In this document: positions 1 to 8,503 of the stretch, piece after piece
Position numbering within the stretch: position 1 is the stretch's first letter
Layout of the letters: each line of letters opens with the position of its first letter
From: an uncultured Microbacteriaceae bacterium
GTDB taxonomy: Bacteria; Actinomycetota; Actinomycetes; Actinomycetales; Microbacteriaceae
DNA: 34,407 nucleotides
Direction of reading: 5' to 3'
Assembly: GCA_903915075.1 (NCBI GenBank)
Contig: CAIWRM010000104.1
Coordinates: 1-34,407, forward strand
Position numbers and translations under genes: made by a program
The notes under the pieces: model-generated
The model's database searches: none
The model's input: only the letters and a program-made list of their open reading frames with translations
What the model was told of the DNA's origin: nothing

Positions 1-1
1 C

Positions 2-1966
2 GCCCGAGATTTTCGGCGCGCGCTCGACACCAAGCCCGAGATGCGGGAGTTCGCCACAATGCTCGAGGAGGATGCCCGCCTCGAGTTGCTCGTCGACGTG
101 GCCGAACGCCTCGACCGACTCCCCCGCCACGTGTCCATGTATCCGTGTGGTGTGATCCTCGGCAACAACGAGCTGTACAACCTGAGTCCCATGCAACCCT
201 CGGGCATGGGACTGCCCATGAGCCAGTTCGACAAAGACGACATCGATGACGTGGGTCTGCTCAAACTCGACGTGCTGGGGGTGCGCATGCAGTCGACGCT
301 GTCGTACACCCTGCGCGAGATTCAGCGCGTGCACGGCCCGCACGCCGCCGAGGTGGGCAAACTGCCCAGCGACGCCCCCTACATCAAGCCCAACGGGCTT
401 ATCGAGCTCGACGCTATCCCCCACGACGACGAAGCCACGTATGCCAACATTCGCACCGGCCACACGCTCGGCATGTTTCAGATCGAGAGCCCCGGGCAAC
501 GCGAGCTGATCGGCAAGATGCAGCCCGATGAGTACAACGACCTCATCGCCGACATCTCGCTGTTTCGTCCCGGTCCCATGAAGGGCAACATGGTGGCACC
601 CTTCTTGGATGCCAAACACGGGTTTACCGCGCCCAACTATCTGCATCCGCGCTTTCGTTCGTTTTTGCGCGACAGCTACGGCGTGGTCATCTACCACGAG
701 CACATTCTGCGTATTTTGCACGAGTGCATGGGTGTGACGTTGGCCGAGGCCGACGAGCTGCGACGCGCCATGGAGAAGTCCACCGCGTCAATCGAGCGCG
801 CGTTTCGCCGGCGCACGGCCGAGCGGCGCGATCCCGAAACGGGAAAGCGCCTCTTCACCGACGCCGACATCGAGCGCATCTGGGCGGTACTCAAGGGTTT
901 TGGGTCGTTCGGTTTTTGCAAGGCGCACGGCGCGGCTTTCGCGCTCCCCACGTATCAGAGCGCCTGGCTCAAGACGCACTATCCGACCGAGTTCCTCGCG
1001 GGCATCCTCACGCACGATCCGGGAATGTACCCCCGGCGCCTGCTGCTGGCCGAAGCGCGCCGCATGGGCGTGCCCATCCTGCCGCTGGATGCCAACCTCA
1101 GCATCGACGAGTACCGCGTGGAGCGCCTGCGCGGCGGCACCCTCGGCATTCGCCTCTCGCTGCGCGACGTGCACGGCATCAGCGATGCCGAACTGGGGCG
1201 ACTACTGGCCGGCCAGCCGTTCACTGGCGTCACCGACCTGTACGAACGCGCCCGGCCCTCGCGCGCGCTGATGCAGCGCCTGGCGCTGGTGGGGGCGCTG
1301 GATTCGCTCGCGCTACCCGCGGCCCCAGGGGACGACGATTGCCGTGAGCGGACCCCGGTTACCGTGCCACCCGACGCACCGCCCACGCGCGGCGATGTGA
1401 TCGCGTTCGTGCGCCAACTCACCGCCAAACGGCCGACCCGTGGCGATCCCGCAAGCCAGCTCAACTTCACGATCGACGACCGGCATTCGATTCCGCGCGG
1501 AAACCCCCAGTTCACCGCCGCCGATCGGGCTCGGGTCGAGCTCGGGGTGCTCGACATGGATGCTTCGGAGCACCTCATTGAGGCCTACCGGCCCCTGCTC
1601 GATGACATGGGTGTCACGCCGGCCAATCAGTTGCTGGCCCTGCGGAGTAAAACCGAGGTGCTGGTGGCGGGCGTGCGCATCGCCACACAAACTCCCCCCA
1701 TGCGTTCGGGCAAACGCGTGGTGTTCATCAGCCTCGACGACGGCAGTGGATGCGCCGACGCGACCTTCTTCGAAGAGGCGCAACAGGCCACGGGATCCCT
1801 GTTGTTCGGCACCAAACTCATGGTGATTCGTGGCCGTACCCGCCGCACCGGTGAACGGGGTATCTCGATTGAGGCAATCCAGGCCTGGGACCTCAAACAG
1901 CTCTGGGCTGAGTTCTGCGCGCGCCGCCACGAGTACGCGGGGGGCGCGACTACCGTGAAACCGTGA
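2..1966 (+). CDS. dnaE2: DNA polymerase III alpha subunit, DnaE2-like (3' part)
   Basis: This is the C-terminal ~655 residues of a C-family replicative-type polymerase; the frame is open to the window edge, so the start lies upstream. Seen: the DnaE motif SLFRPGPM followed by PFLDAKHG (near base 570-620), a fingers region with GFGSFGFCKAHGAAFA (near 895-950), and a C-terminal OB-fold (VAGVRIATQTPP onward, near 1660). The upstream stretch SQFDKDD then LLKLDVLG is more like DnaE2 (the error-prone, SOS-associated paralogue working with ImuA/ImuB) than the main DnaE1, but the PHP and palm domains are outside the window, so DnaE1 or another DnaE clade is not excluded. It ends in a GTGA overlap with the next gene, implying translational coupling. 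Confidence 0.85.
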   Translation, partial: ARDFRRALDTKPEMREFATMLEEDARLELLVDVAERLDRLPRHVSMYPCGVILGNNELYNLSPMQPSGMGLPMSQFDKDDIDDVGLLKLDVLGVRMQSTLSYTLREIQRVHGPHAAEVGKLPSDAPYIKPNGLIELDAIPHDDEATYANIRTGHTLGMFQIESPGQRELIGKMQPDEYNDLIADISLFRPGPMKGNMVAPFLDAKHGFTAPNYLHPRFRSFLRDSYGVVIYHEHILRILHECMGVTLAEADELRRAMEKSTASIERAFRRRTAERRDPETGKRLFTDADIERIWAVLKGFGSFGFCKAHGAAFALPTYQSAWLKTHYPTEFLAGILTHDPGMYPRRLLLAEARRMGVPILPLDANLSIDEYRVERLRGGTLGIRLSLRDVHGISDAELGRLLAGQPFTGVTDLYERARPSRALMQRLALVGALDSLALPAAPGDDDCRERTPVTVPPDAPPTRGDVIAFVRQLTAKRPTRGDPASQLNFTIDDRHSIPRGNPQFTAADRARVELGVLDMDASEHLIEAYRPLLDDMGVTPANQLLALRSKTEVLVAGVRIATQTPPMRSGKRVVFISLDDGSGCADATFFEEAQQATGSLLFGTKLMVIRGRTRRTGERGISIEAIQAWDLKQLWAEFCARRHEYAGGATTVKP

Positions 1967-3018
1967 GCATCCGAGCGAACGTGCGGGCCAAAAGGCGCAT
2001 CCCCTTCCTTCAGGTGCTCAAGTCCATCGGCGCCGCCGTGGCAGCGTGGCTCATTGCCGTCCCCCTGTTTCAGACAGACCAGCCGGTTTTTGCCGCCATC
2101 GCTGCGATCATCGTGGTGCAACCCAGCGTCAACGCCTCGCTCGGCAAAGCCTTCGAGCGCTCCACCGCCACGGTCATTGGCGTAGCCATTGCTCTCGGGG
2201 CGAGCCTCGTTTTTGGGGCACCCTCGTGGCTCGTGCTCGTGGCGATAGCAGCCGCCATCACCGTGGGCTGGGCCTTCAAGCTCACGCCGGCCACCGCCAA
2301 CCAAATTGCGATTAGCGCCATGCTCTCGATTGTCATTGGTGCCGCCACCCCCGACTACGCACTCACGGGAATTCTCCAGACGATTCTGGGTGCTGTGATC
2401 GGCATCATCATCAACGCCGTCATTGTGCCCCCAGTGGCCCTCACTCCCGCCAAGAGCGCGGTGGCCCGCCTGGGTGGTGACATTGCTCAGCTCCTCGAAG
2501 ACATGGGGGCCGTGCTCTCGCGACGCACCAGCCCCGAGGTACTCGACGCGCTCTACTGGCGAGCCCGGGGGCTGCGCGCCGAACTCAATGCGGCGCTTTC
2601 GCGGGTGAACGCCCTGAGCGAGAGCCTGCGCTTCAACATGATTCGCCGAAACAAACACCGGCCTGCCGTCGATCAGATGTCGGGCCTGCTGGCACGTCTC
2701 GCCGTGGTTACCACGCGCACCATTGGCATGGCCCGCGGGGTGCGCGACCACTACGACGAGTCGCTTGTGAGCGACACCAACATGGCTCAGATTGCCGACG
2801 AGCTCAAGCGCGCCGGCCACGACCTGCGCATTGTGGTGCGAGACAACGGGCTTGAGGCCATGACGGCGCCCCACCCGGAAACGCAGGATCTACCGGCGCT
2901 CACTCAACCCATTCGACTCACGCGCCCGTCCAGCAAAAACTGGGTCCTCGAGGGATTCCTCGTTGAGAACCTGCGGTTGGTGAATGAGGAAATCACGGGC
3001 ATCCTCACCGAGGACTAG
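1963..3018 (+). CDS. FUSC / aromatic acid exporter-like membrane protein
   Basis: A 351-residue inner-membrane protein. The N-terminal half has about six hydrophobic segments (roughly residues 17-35, 42-58, 70-85, 90-105, 110-125 and 135-155) with the FUSC-like run AAIIVVQPSVNASLGKA between the second and third. The C-terminal half is soluble, charged and probably cytoplasmic and helical. Members of this superfamily (FusC, AaeB, ArAE, YccS-like) are thought to export aromatic acids or similar anions; no substrate can be read here. The GTG start overlaps the polymerase stop by four bases, so the two are probably co-translated, although the functional link is obscure. Confidence 0.8.
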   Translation: MSIRANVRAKRRIPFLQVLKSIGAAVAAWLIAVPLFQTDQPVFAAIAAIIVVQPSVNASLGKAFERSTATVIGVAIALGASLVFGAPSWLVLVAIAAAITVGWAFKLTPATANQIAISAMLSIVIGAATPDYALTGILQTILGAVIGIIINAVIVPPVALTPAKSAVARLGGDIAQLLEDMGAVLSRRTSPEVLDALYWRARGLRAELNAALSRVNALSESLRFNMIRRNKHRPAVDQMSGLLARLAVVTTRTIGMARGVRDHYDESLVSDTNMAQIADELKRAGHDLRIVVRDNGLEAMTAPHPETQDLPALTQPIRLTRPSSKNWVLEGFLVENLRLVNEEITGILTED

Positions 3019-3038
3019 ACAACAGGGCACACGGAAAA

Positions 3039-3062
3039 GGGCTCCGAGTCGCCTCGAAGCCC
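3039..3062 (-). terminator. Rho-independent terminator of yceI
   Basis: A stem of nine pairs with one mismatch (GGGCTTCGA / TCGGAGCCC on the minus strand) is followed on the minus strand by TTTTCC. It lies 16 bases beyond the YceI stop. The converging FUSC gene ends 20 bases away on the other side, so it may act for both, but there is no T-tract on the plus side. Confidence 0.7.
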
Positions 3063-3078
3063 CTCACCGTGACAAGAA

Positions 3079-3636
3079 CTAAACCTGCAGTGCTGCTTGG
3101 AGCTCGATAGTGATGGACACCTTCTCGCCAACCAGTACACCACCGGTCTCGAGCGCGGCATTCCAGACCAAACCAAATTCTTCTCGGTTGATTTCGCCGG
3201 TCACCGTGGCGGCCAGCTTGTAGTTGCCGTAGGGGTCGGTGGCGAATCCACCAAACTCAAGGTCAAACTCGACCGGCTTCGTAACGCCTCGCAGAGTGAG
3301 ATTGCCCATGACCTTGTAGTCACTGCCGGCAGCCGCCACCGACGTCGAGGCGAACTCGAGGTTCGGGTGATTGGCTGCATCGAAAAAGTCGTTCTCACGC
3401 AGGTGCTTATCGCGGCCCTCATCATTGGTGTCGATGCTGGCCACCTGGGCCGAGGCAGTGATTTTCGTGTCAGCCGGGTTCTCACTGGTGAGGATGGTGG
3501 CCGAGAAGCTCCCAAACTTTCCGCGGACCTTGCTGATCATGAGGTGGCGAACCGAAAACGAAACCTCCGAGTGGGAGGGGTCAACAATCCAGGTGCCTGC
3601 TTTGTAACCGGGGATGGATTCTGCGGTGAGGGTCAT
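3079..3636 (-). CDS. YceI family lipocalin-like protein
   Basis: A 185-residue protein matching the YceI family from end to end: WIVDPSHSEVSFSVRHL near the N-terminus, then GSFSATI, the LRENDFFDAANHPNLEF block, LTLRGVTKPVEFDLEF, and NREEFGLVWN near the C-terminus. YceI proteins form a lipocalin-like barrel that holds an isoprenoid lipid; the physiological role is unsettled. There is no obvious signal peptide, as in many actinobacterial members. I chose the ATG at 3636 because GGAGAAG lies 9 bases before it; a longer frame to 3684 has no family match. The gene is monocistronic with its own terminator. Confidence 0.9.
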   Translation of the reverse strand: MTLTAESIPGYKAGTWIVDPSHSEVSFSVRHLMISKVRGKFGSFSATILTSENPADTKITASAQVASIDTNDEGRDKHLRENDFFDAANHPNLEFASTSVAAAGSDYKVMGNLTLRGVTKPVEFDLEFGGFATDPYGNYKLAATVTGEINREEFGLVWNAALETGGVLVGEKVSITIELQAALQV

Positions 3637-3650
3637 GGTTGTCCACTTCT

Positions 3651-3668
3651 CCGGGCGCGGATGCCCGG
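3651..3668 (-). promoter_or_regulatory. Leader hairpin overlapping the yceI ribosome binding site
   Basis: On the minus strand CCGGGC-ATCCGC-GCCCGG forms a six-pair GC stem. Its last two bases (GG) are the first two of the Shine-Dalgarno sequence GGAGAAG of yceI. Partial occlusion of the ribosome site is therefore possible. The structure is seen in the sequence; regulation is inference. Confidence 0.4.
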
Positions 3669-3722
3669 GACGTCTAATGAGCACACGTCAGATTGGCGTG
3701 CACAGCAGATAAGACGAGAGGA

Positions 3723-3739
3723 GCGGGGATTATTCCCGC
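3723..3739 (-). terminator. Possible weak terminator of the GH3 gene
   Basis: GCGGG...CCCGC hairpin with a short AT-rich loop, 63 bases beyond the GH3 stop. On the minus strand it is followed by TCCTCTCGTCTTATC, a poor U-tract. It could equally be an operator in the yceI promoter region. The rest of 3637-3801 shows nothing else I can name. Confidence 0.3.
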
Positions 3740-3801
3740 GGTGACGGAAATCTCGCTAACCCGCACGTGAGTGACTCGAGGAGGGGCTTGTCCAGCCGCG
3801 G

Positions 3802-5154
3802 CTAGGGAGCGAGGGCAATTCCCTCGGGAACGGTGCCACGAGGCTCACGGGGAAAAGAGCAGCCGAAATCGCACGGCGCGCGCCAACGCTCGGCACCCGG
3901 AGCGAGTCCGCGCCGAAACGTGAGCATTCTCAGAACAGAAGCGTCAAGCTGCGCAGTGGGAACGATTCCCGACTCAACGGCCTGGCTGAGGGTATTCACG
4001 AGAACACCCACATCGATACCCACGGCGGAAGGGTCGGCGGGGAACACATAGAGGAGGGCATCATTTCCGGCGGCCAGCGCGGCCACCGCGTTGGCATACG
4101 GATCACTCCACCGGGCATCGCCTGAAGCCTGAAGCATCAGCAGGTCGTCAGTTACGGTAATCCCCTGGAATCCGAGGTCTCGTCTCAGCACGTCGTGCCA
4201 CGTGGCCGAGAGACTGGCCGGCACGTCGTCAACGGCCGGAAACGCGAGGTGTCCAAACATCACAAAGCGAGCACCGGCCTCAATGCCCGCCGAGAAGGGC
4301 ACCGCGTCGGTCGCGCGCCACTCACCTGGGTCAACCGGTGCCATGGGAATTCCGAAGTGTGAATCGTCGGCGCTGCGGCCGTGACCGGGAAAGTGCTTGA
4401 GCGTGCTCGCCACATGGGCCTGTTCGGCAGTCACCGCTGCCGCGACGCGCTCCGCGCTTTCGGTGCCGGAGTCACCGAGCGTGCGGCTGAAGATGTAAGA
4501 GCGCCGGTCAGACGTAACGTCGGCGACAATACCGAAGTTCACATTGACACCCACCGAGGCCAACAGTCCCCCGCGACCGGCAAACGCGTCCGCTGTGGCG
4601 CTGGCCGGCTGGGTTCGCAGTTCGTTTGCTCCGGGATAGGGGTCGAAGGACAGACGAACCACTTCGCCGCCCTCCTGATCTATGGCAATGATGGGTGGCA
4701 AGTCTGGCTCGGCAACCACCGCTGCCGTCAGCGCTGCCACCTCGGCCGGATCGGGCGTCACGTTATCGCGCATCAGGATGATGCCGCCCCACCCTGCTCC
4801 TCCGCTCGCCGCGGGAGCCACCGCGAAACGCATCCCCTCCGGGTTCATGCCACTCACATGGCCGATCAACAGGCTGCGCACCTTGTCGTCCGTCGTCATT
4901 TCGTCAAGACGGATCCGAGCCCATCGCTCAATCGGATTCGTCGCTGGCGACGGTACGCGGGCCGCATCCTCCTGTGTGATCGGAACGCTGGACGCACCTG
5001 CTCCCGCAGCGGTCGTGACCGCAGATGTCGAGAGCAACGCCAGCACCGCGAGGAATCCAACGCCCAGCGCGGCTGCCCGCGCGGATCCGACTCTTGCGAT
5101 GGCGGAACGAGCCCATGCGCCCATTCGAAGAAAGCCGACACGTAAGACGCTCAC
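3802..5154 (-). CDS. Secreted glycoside hydrolase family 3 protein (NagZ-like)
   Basis: A GH3 N-terminal-domain enzyme, probably a beta-N-acetylhexosaminidase acting on cell-wall or chitin sugars. Seen: an N-terminal signal or anchor (a basic stretch, then ALGVGFLAVLALLSTSAV), IIAIDQEGGEVVRL, the NagZ hallmark KHFPGHGRSADDSH with the catalytic His/Asp region, and TDDLLM with the expected nucleophile Asp. Unlike cytoplasmic NagZ of Gram-negatives it is exported, as in many Gram-positives. The start is uncertain: GTG at 5154 (20 bases after the upstream gene) or ATG at 5124, which gives a cleaner signal peptide; neither has a strong Shine-Dalgarno. The longer frame to 5250 overlaps the neighbour and is unlikely. 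Probably transcribed with the upstream oxidoreductase. Confidence 0.85.
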   Translation of the reverse strand: MSVLRVGFLRMGAWARSAIARVGSARAAALGVGFLAVLALLSTSAVTTAAGAGASSVPITQEDAARVPSPATNPIERWARIRLDEMTTDDKVRSLLIGHVSGMNPEGMRFAVAPAASGGAGWGGIILMRDNVTPDPAEVAALTAAVVAEPDLPPIIAIDQEGGEVVRLSFDPYPGANELRTQPASATADAFAGRGGLLASVGVNVNFGIVADVTSDRRSYIFSRTLGDSGTESAERVAAAVTAEQAHVASTLKHFPGHGRSADDSHFGIPMAPVDPGEWRATDAVPFSAGIEAGARFVMFGHLAFPAVDDVPASLSATWHDVLRRDLGFQGITVTDDLLMLQASGDARWSDPYANAVAALAAGNDALLYVFPADPSAVGIDVGVLVNTLSQAVESGIVPTAQLDASVLRMLTFRRGLAPGAERWRAPCDFGCSFPREPRGTVPEGIALAP

Positions 5155-5174
5155 GGCACGCTGAAGAAGGCGTC

Positions 5175-6227
5175 CTAGGCCGCCTTGGCTGCCCGCGCGA
5201 CCAGTTCTCGCACGAGCGGCACGACTTCGGTGCCATAGAGACGAATGCACTCCATGAGGTTCTCATGCCCGAGCGTGCCCAGCGAGTACTTGAGGTCGAA
5301 GCGTGTCACACCGAGCCCCATCATTGATCGAGCAATCTTTTGGGCAACGGTCTCGGGCGAGCCCACCATGAGAGCACCCTCGGCACCCGCTTCGACATCA
5401 AACTGGGCGCGCGTGAACGGCGGCCAACCCCGCTCCGCCCCAATGCGGGTGTGCATGTCGCGGAAGTGCGGCCACGCCAATTCACGTGCCTCGGCATCGG
5501 TGGCCGCGACAAAACCGGGCGAGTGCTGCCCCACCGGCAGAATCTCTTTGCCCATCTCGGTGAGCGCACGATGATACAAATCCACGTAGGGACGAAAGCG
5601 CAGGGGGTCACCACCAATGATGGCCAGCATCAGCGGGAGACCATAGCGTGCTGCGCGAACGACGGATTGCGGGCTGCCTCCCACCCCGATCCATGCCTTG
5701 AGTCGCCCCTCTTCAATCGGCGGGTAAATGCGTACGTCATTGAGATCCGGACGCGTCGAACCCGACCACGTGACCGGCTGTTCCTTCAAAATCTCAACAA
5801 AGAGGCCAAGTTTTTCTTCGAAGAGGGTCTCGTAGTCGCGAAGCTCGTAGCCAAAAAGCGGGAATGACTCGGTGAAGGAACCGCGGCCGAGAATGACCTC
5901 GGCCCGGCCGTTCGAGAGCGCGTTGACCTCCGAGAATCGCTGGTAGACCCGGATGGGGTCGTCAGAACTGAGCACGGTCACGGCCGATCCCACGTGAATG
6001 TTCTGTGTGCGAGCCGCGATTGCGGCCATCACGACCTCAGGAGCTGACACGGCAAAATCTTCCCGGTGGTGTTCGCCGATACCAATGAAGTTGAGTCCCA
6101 CCTGGTCAGCCAGTACACCCTCGGCAATGACGTTCCGGATCACCTGGGCATGGCTGAGCGGAGTTCCGTCCGGCGCAACCGTGGCATCGCCAAACGTGTC
6201 GAGCCCAAACTCCAAAACTTCCGTCAT
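5175..6227 (-). CDS. LLM class flavin-dependent oxidoreductase
   Basis: A 350-residue luciferase-like monooxygenase fold protein, using FMNH2 or F420-type cofactors on an unknown substrate. Seen: N-terminal EFGLDTFG, the NFIGIGEHHREDFAVSAPE block, RTQNIHVGSAVTVLSSDDP, and a mid-region WIGVGGSPQSVVRAARYG typical of the family. The ATG at 6227 is preceded by AAAGGAGAG, a good ribosome site. It is first in a likely two-gene unit with the GH3 enzyme and diverges from the sugar-ABC ATPase gene. The exact reaction cannot be told from sequence. Confidence 0.88.
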   Translation of the reverse strand: MTEVLEFGLDTFGDATVAPDGTPLSHAQVIRNVIAEGVLADQVGLNFIGIGEHHREDFAVSAPEVVMAAIAARTQNIHVGSAVTVLSSDDPIRVYQRFSEVNALSNGRAEVILGRGSFTESFPLFGYELRDYETLFEEKLGLFVEILKEQPVTWSGSTRPDLNDVRIYPPIEEGRLKAWIGVGGSPQSVVRAARYGLPLMLAIIGGDPLRFRPYVDLYHRALTEMGKEILPVGQHSPGFVAATDAEARELAWPHFRDMHTRIGAERGWPPFTRAQFDVEAGAEGALMVGSPETVAQKIARSMMGLGVTRFDLKYSLGTLGHENLMECIRLYGTEVVPLVRELVARAAKAA

Positions 6228-6408
6228 GGCTAACTCTCCTTTGGTGGCGACGTGAAAGCAGTTCTGTCTTGACTAACGCGCGGGTTCTGCAAAGTTATTC
6301 CGCAAGACACAATTTCCCCTGCAATACTTTATTCGGTGCCCAGTTTTGGGCACCGTCACTTCACAACGGATCGTCCGGCACGTACCTGCCGGTGAAGGAG
6401 TAATTACC
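6228..6408. promoter_or_regulatory. Divergent promoter region with an inverted repeat
   Basis: This 181-base gap separates two divergent genes. It contains a perfect inverted repeat CGGTGCCC-AGTTTT-GGGCACCG at 6334-6355. A possible -10 TACTTT at 6325-6330 for the plus-strand gene would put the start of transcription at the repeat, so a repressor operator is plausible. TTGACT at 6269-6274 resembles a -35, but no good -10 follows it. GAAGGAG at 6394-6400 is the ribosome site of the ATPase gene. Confidence 0.45.
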
Positions 6409-7503
6409 ATGGCAAGTGTCACCTTTGAAAGCGCCACTCGGCTCTACCAGGGAACGGCCCGCTCTGCGGTCGAGAATCTAAACCTCACCATCGAGGACGG
6501 TGAATTCCTCGTCTTGGTTGGCCCGTCAGGTTGCGGCAAGTCCACAAGCCTGCGCATGCTGGCTGGCCTCGAGGAGATCAACTCTGGTCGCATTCTCATT
6601 GGCGATCGTGATGTCACCAACGTTCCTCCCAAGGACCGCGACATCGCGATGGTTTTCCAAAACTACGCCCTCTACCCGCACATGACAGTTGCCGAGAATA
6701 TGGGATTTGCACTGAAGATCGCCGGTGTCCCCAAAGCCGAGCGTGCGGAGCGGGTTCTCGAGGCGGCCAAACTGCTCGACCTCGAACCCTACCTCGAGCG
6801 CAAACCCAAGAACCTCTCGGGTGGACAACGACAGCGCGTCGCCATGGGTCGCGCCATTGTTCGCAAGCCGCAAGTGTTCCTCATGGACGAACCGCTGTCA
6901 AACCTCGATGCCAAGTTGCGCGTTCAAACACGCACCCAAATCGCATCACTCCAGCGCCGACTGGGAGTCACGACGGTTTACGTCACGCACGACCAAACCG
7001 AGGCGCTGACAATGGGAGACCGAATCGCTGTCCTCAAGGATGGCGTGCTTCAGCAAGTGGGCACACCGCGGGAACTCTATGAGCAGCCGGCAAACGACTT
7101 CGTCGCCGGTTTCATTGGATCGCCTGCGATGAACATCTTCCCGTCACACATGGTGACAGGCGGAGTCCAGGTGGGAACAACGGTCGGCGTCGTCGACGCC
7201 CAGACTGTCAAGAACTCCGTCGGCAAGTCCGTGCTCGTAGGCATTCGCCCCGAGGATCTTGTCATTGCCAAGGACGGTAAGGGCCTGTCGGTCAAGATTG
7301 ACGTGGTCGAAGAACTCGGTGCGGACGGGTATCTCTATGGCACCGTCGACCTCGACGGCTCCCCGCACCCGATTGTTATCCGTGTTGACGGGCGCAAACA
7401 CCCCCTGCGTGGAGAAACAGTTGTAGTGGCACCCGTGCCCAAGCACATCCACGTCTTTGATGCGGAATCTGGGGTGCGGCTCTCGGCTCCCGTCGAGGTC
7501 TGA
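6409..7503 (+). CDS. Sugar ABC transporter ATP-binding protein (UgpC/MsmK type)
   Basis: A 364-residue ATPase that energises carbohydrate importers. Seen: Walker A GPSGCGKST at 38-46, Q-loop Q84, signature LSGGQ at 136-140, Walker B VFLMDE at 156-161 with the D-loop following, and H-switch His194. A C-terminal regulatory TOBE/MalK-type domain follows (GIRPEDLVIA, then repeated beta segments). The ATG at 6409 follows GAAGGAG; the frame runs further upstream but without family similarity. No permease or binding-protein gene is adjacent, which fits the known habit of MsmK/UgpC-type ATPases in Gram-positives to serve several transporters from one orphan locus. Confidence 0.9.
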   Translation: MASVTFESATRLYQGTARSAVENLNLTIEDGEFLVLVGPSGCGKSTSLRMLAGLEEINSGRILIGDRDVTNVPPKDRDIAMVFQNYALYPHMTVAENMGFALKIAGVPKAERAERVLEAAKLLDLEPYLERKPKNLSGGQRQRVAMGRAIVRKPQVFLMDEPLSNLDAKLRVQTRTQIASLQRRLGVTTVYVTHDQTEALTMGDRIAVLKDGVLQQVGTPRELYEQPANDFVAGFIGSPAMNIFPSHMVTGGVQVGTTVGVVDAQTVKNSVGKSVLVGIRPEDLVIAKDGKGLSVKIDVVEELGADGYLYGTVDLDGSPHPIVIRVDGRKHPLRGETVVVAPVPKHIHVFDAESGVRLSAPVEV

Positions 7504-7509
7504 CGCTTC

Positions 7510-7541
7510 CGCATCGCACGTCGCTTGACGTGGATGATGCG
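7510..7541 (+). promoter_or_regulatory. Extended palindrome before the TetR-type gene
   Basis: CGCATC-G-CACGTC-GCTT-GACGTG-GAT-GATGCG: two six-pair arms around a GCTT loop. It starts seven bases after the ATPase stop and has no U-tract, so it is a poor terminator. The inner CACGTC/GACGTG palindrome overlaps TTGACG, a candidate -35 for the next gene, which would suit autoregulation by the TetR-family product. Seen structure, inferred role. Confidence 0.4.
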
Positions 7542-7604
7542 AGCGTAATTCAGTCTGTGTCGTCACTGTCCACCAAATGGAAGACTCGGAGGTAGAGTCA
7601 AAAC

Positions 7605-8348
7605 ATGGCATCTCCCGTAGCGCCGGACGCCCTCGCATACACCGCGAAGGACTGGCTGAAGTATGGCTCCACTGAGTCGCCATCCACGCGGGAGAAGATG
7701 ATCATGCTCGCGATCGAAGACATCATTACCGTGGGCCCCGCCGACTTCAACGCTTTTCGGGTCTGCGATCGGATTGACATCAAGCACCCGATGGTGAACT
7801 ACTACTTTGGTAACCGCGACGGACTCCTCGCTGAAGCCACGTGGTGGGCCTATCAGGAGTGGTCAAAGAATGTTCGACGATCGATGCGCGAGGCGCCGGC
7901 CGACCCTGAGAAGCGCTTGCGCGCCTTTATCGAAGAAGAATGCGTCTGGGCGGAGCGCATGGGTGGAATGTACCTGCTGTTGCAGTACCCGCTTGCCTCT
8001 GCCGGTTCGCACGTCATCGTGGCTGAGAACTACGGCGAGAAGATGCAGGGCATCTTTGACTACCACCTCGCACTCTTGGCAACAACGATTGTTGATCTTC
8101 GCTCAGGAAAGTTGAGCTCGCTCGACTTTGACGAAGACTCCATTCCGACAACCGCACTCTTGTTGCACCCCGCTGAGGTCATCGCATCTGGGCACGTCGC
8201 GTGGATGACCCACGGCCTCGCATCATGGTCCACGGGACAACACACGGCGACCCGCAAGATGCCCACCCGAGGCATTAAGGGGCTCACCGTGGGTATCGCC
8301 CGCTCGTCCTATGTGGACCAAATCATCAAGGTTGCCCGCGGCGCGTAG
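7605..8348 (+). CDS. TetR/AcrR family transcriptional regulator
   Basis: A 247-residue protein. The N-terminal DNA-binding helix-turn-helix spans about 48-77, with the family pattern FRVCDRIDIKHPMVNYYFGN followed by RDGLLAEA. The ligand-binding C-terminal part (from ~85) has no family signature I recognise. The ATG at 7605 has GGAGG about 12 bases upstream, a little far. It follows the sugar-ABC ATPase by ~100 bases with a palindrome in between; it may regulate itself and perhaps that gene, but the target is unknown. Confidence 0.85.
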   Translation: MASPVAPDALAYTAKDWLKYGSTESPSTREKMIMLAIEDIITVGPADFNAFRVCDRIDIKHPMVNYYFGNRDGLLAEATWWAYQEWSKNVRRSMREAPADPEKRLRAFIEEECVWAERMGGMYLLLQYPLASAGSHVIVAENYGEKMQGIFDYHLALLATTIVDLRSGKLSSLDFDEDSIPTTALLLHPAEVIASGHVAWMTHGLASWSTGQHTATRKMPTRGIKGLTVGIARSSYVDQIIKVARGA

Positions 8349-8360
8349 CCTCAAAAGAAA

Positions 8361-8390
8361 AACCACCCTCAAGGGGTGGTTTCTTCTTTT
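8361..8390 (+). terminator. Two-way terminator between the TetR-type gene and tRNA-Ala
   Basis: AACCACCC-TCAAG-GGGTGGTT stem followed by TCTTCTTTTT on the plus strand. On the minus strand the same stem is followed by TTTCTTTT, so it can also end the convergent tRNA transcript. Confidence 0.85.
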
Positions 8391-8392
8391 TG

Positions 8393-8465
8393 TGGATCTG
8401 AGGGGACTCGAACCCCTGACCCCCTGCATGCCATGCAGGTGCGCTACCAGCTGCGCCACAGACCC
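8393..8465 (-). tRNA. tRNA-Ala (anticodon GGC)
   Basis: A complete cloverleaf is visible on the minus strand: acceptor GGGTCTG pairs with CAGATCC, the anticodon arm is CCTGC-ATGGCAT-GCAGG with GGC in the loop, and the T-loop is GGTTCGAGTCC. Discriminator A; the CCA end is not encoded. No integrase or duplicated 3' end nearby suggests use as an attachment site. Confidence 0.95.
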
Positions 8466-8503
8466 ATAATCGTTGTCACCACGACCTTGTTTAGATTACT
8501 ACA

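Noticed and set aside
1627-2874. A 415-codon open frame on the minus strand opposite dnaE2 and the FUSC gene
   Set aside because: Crosses two real genes in antisense, is rich in His/Gly/Arg typical of shadow frames, and has no recognisable domain.
8393-8465. tRNA-Ala as a possible integration site
   Set aside because: No integrase gene, no duplicated tRNA 3' end, and the flanking genes look like normal chromosome.
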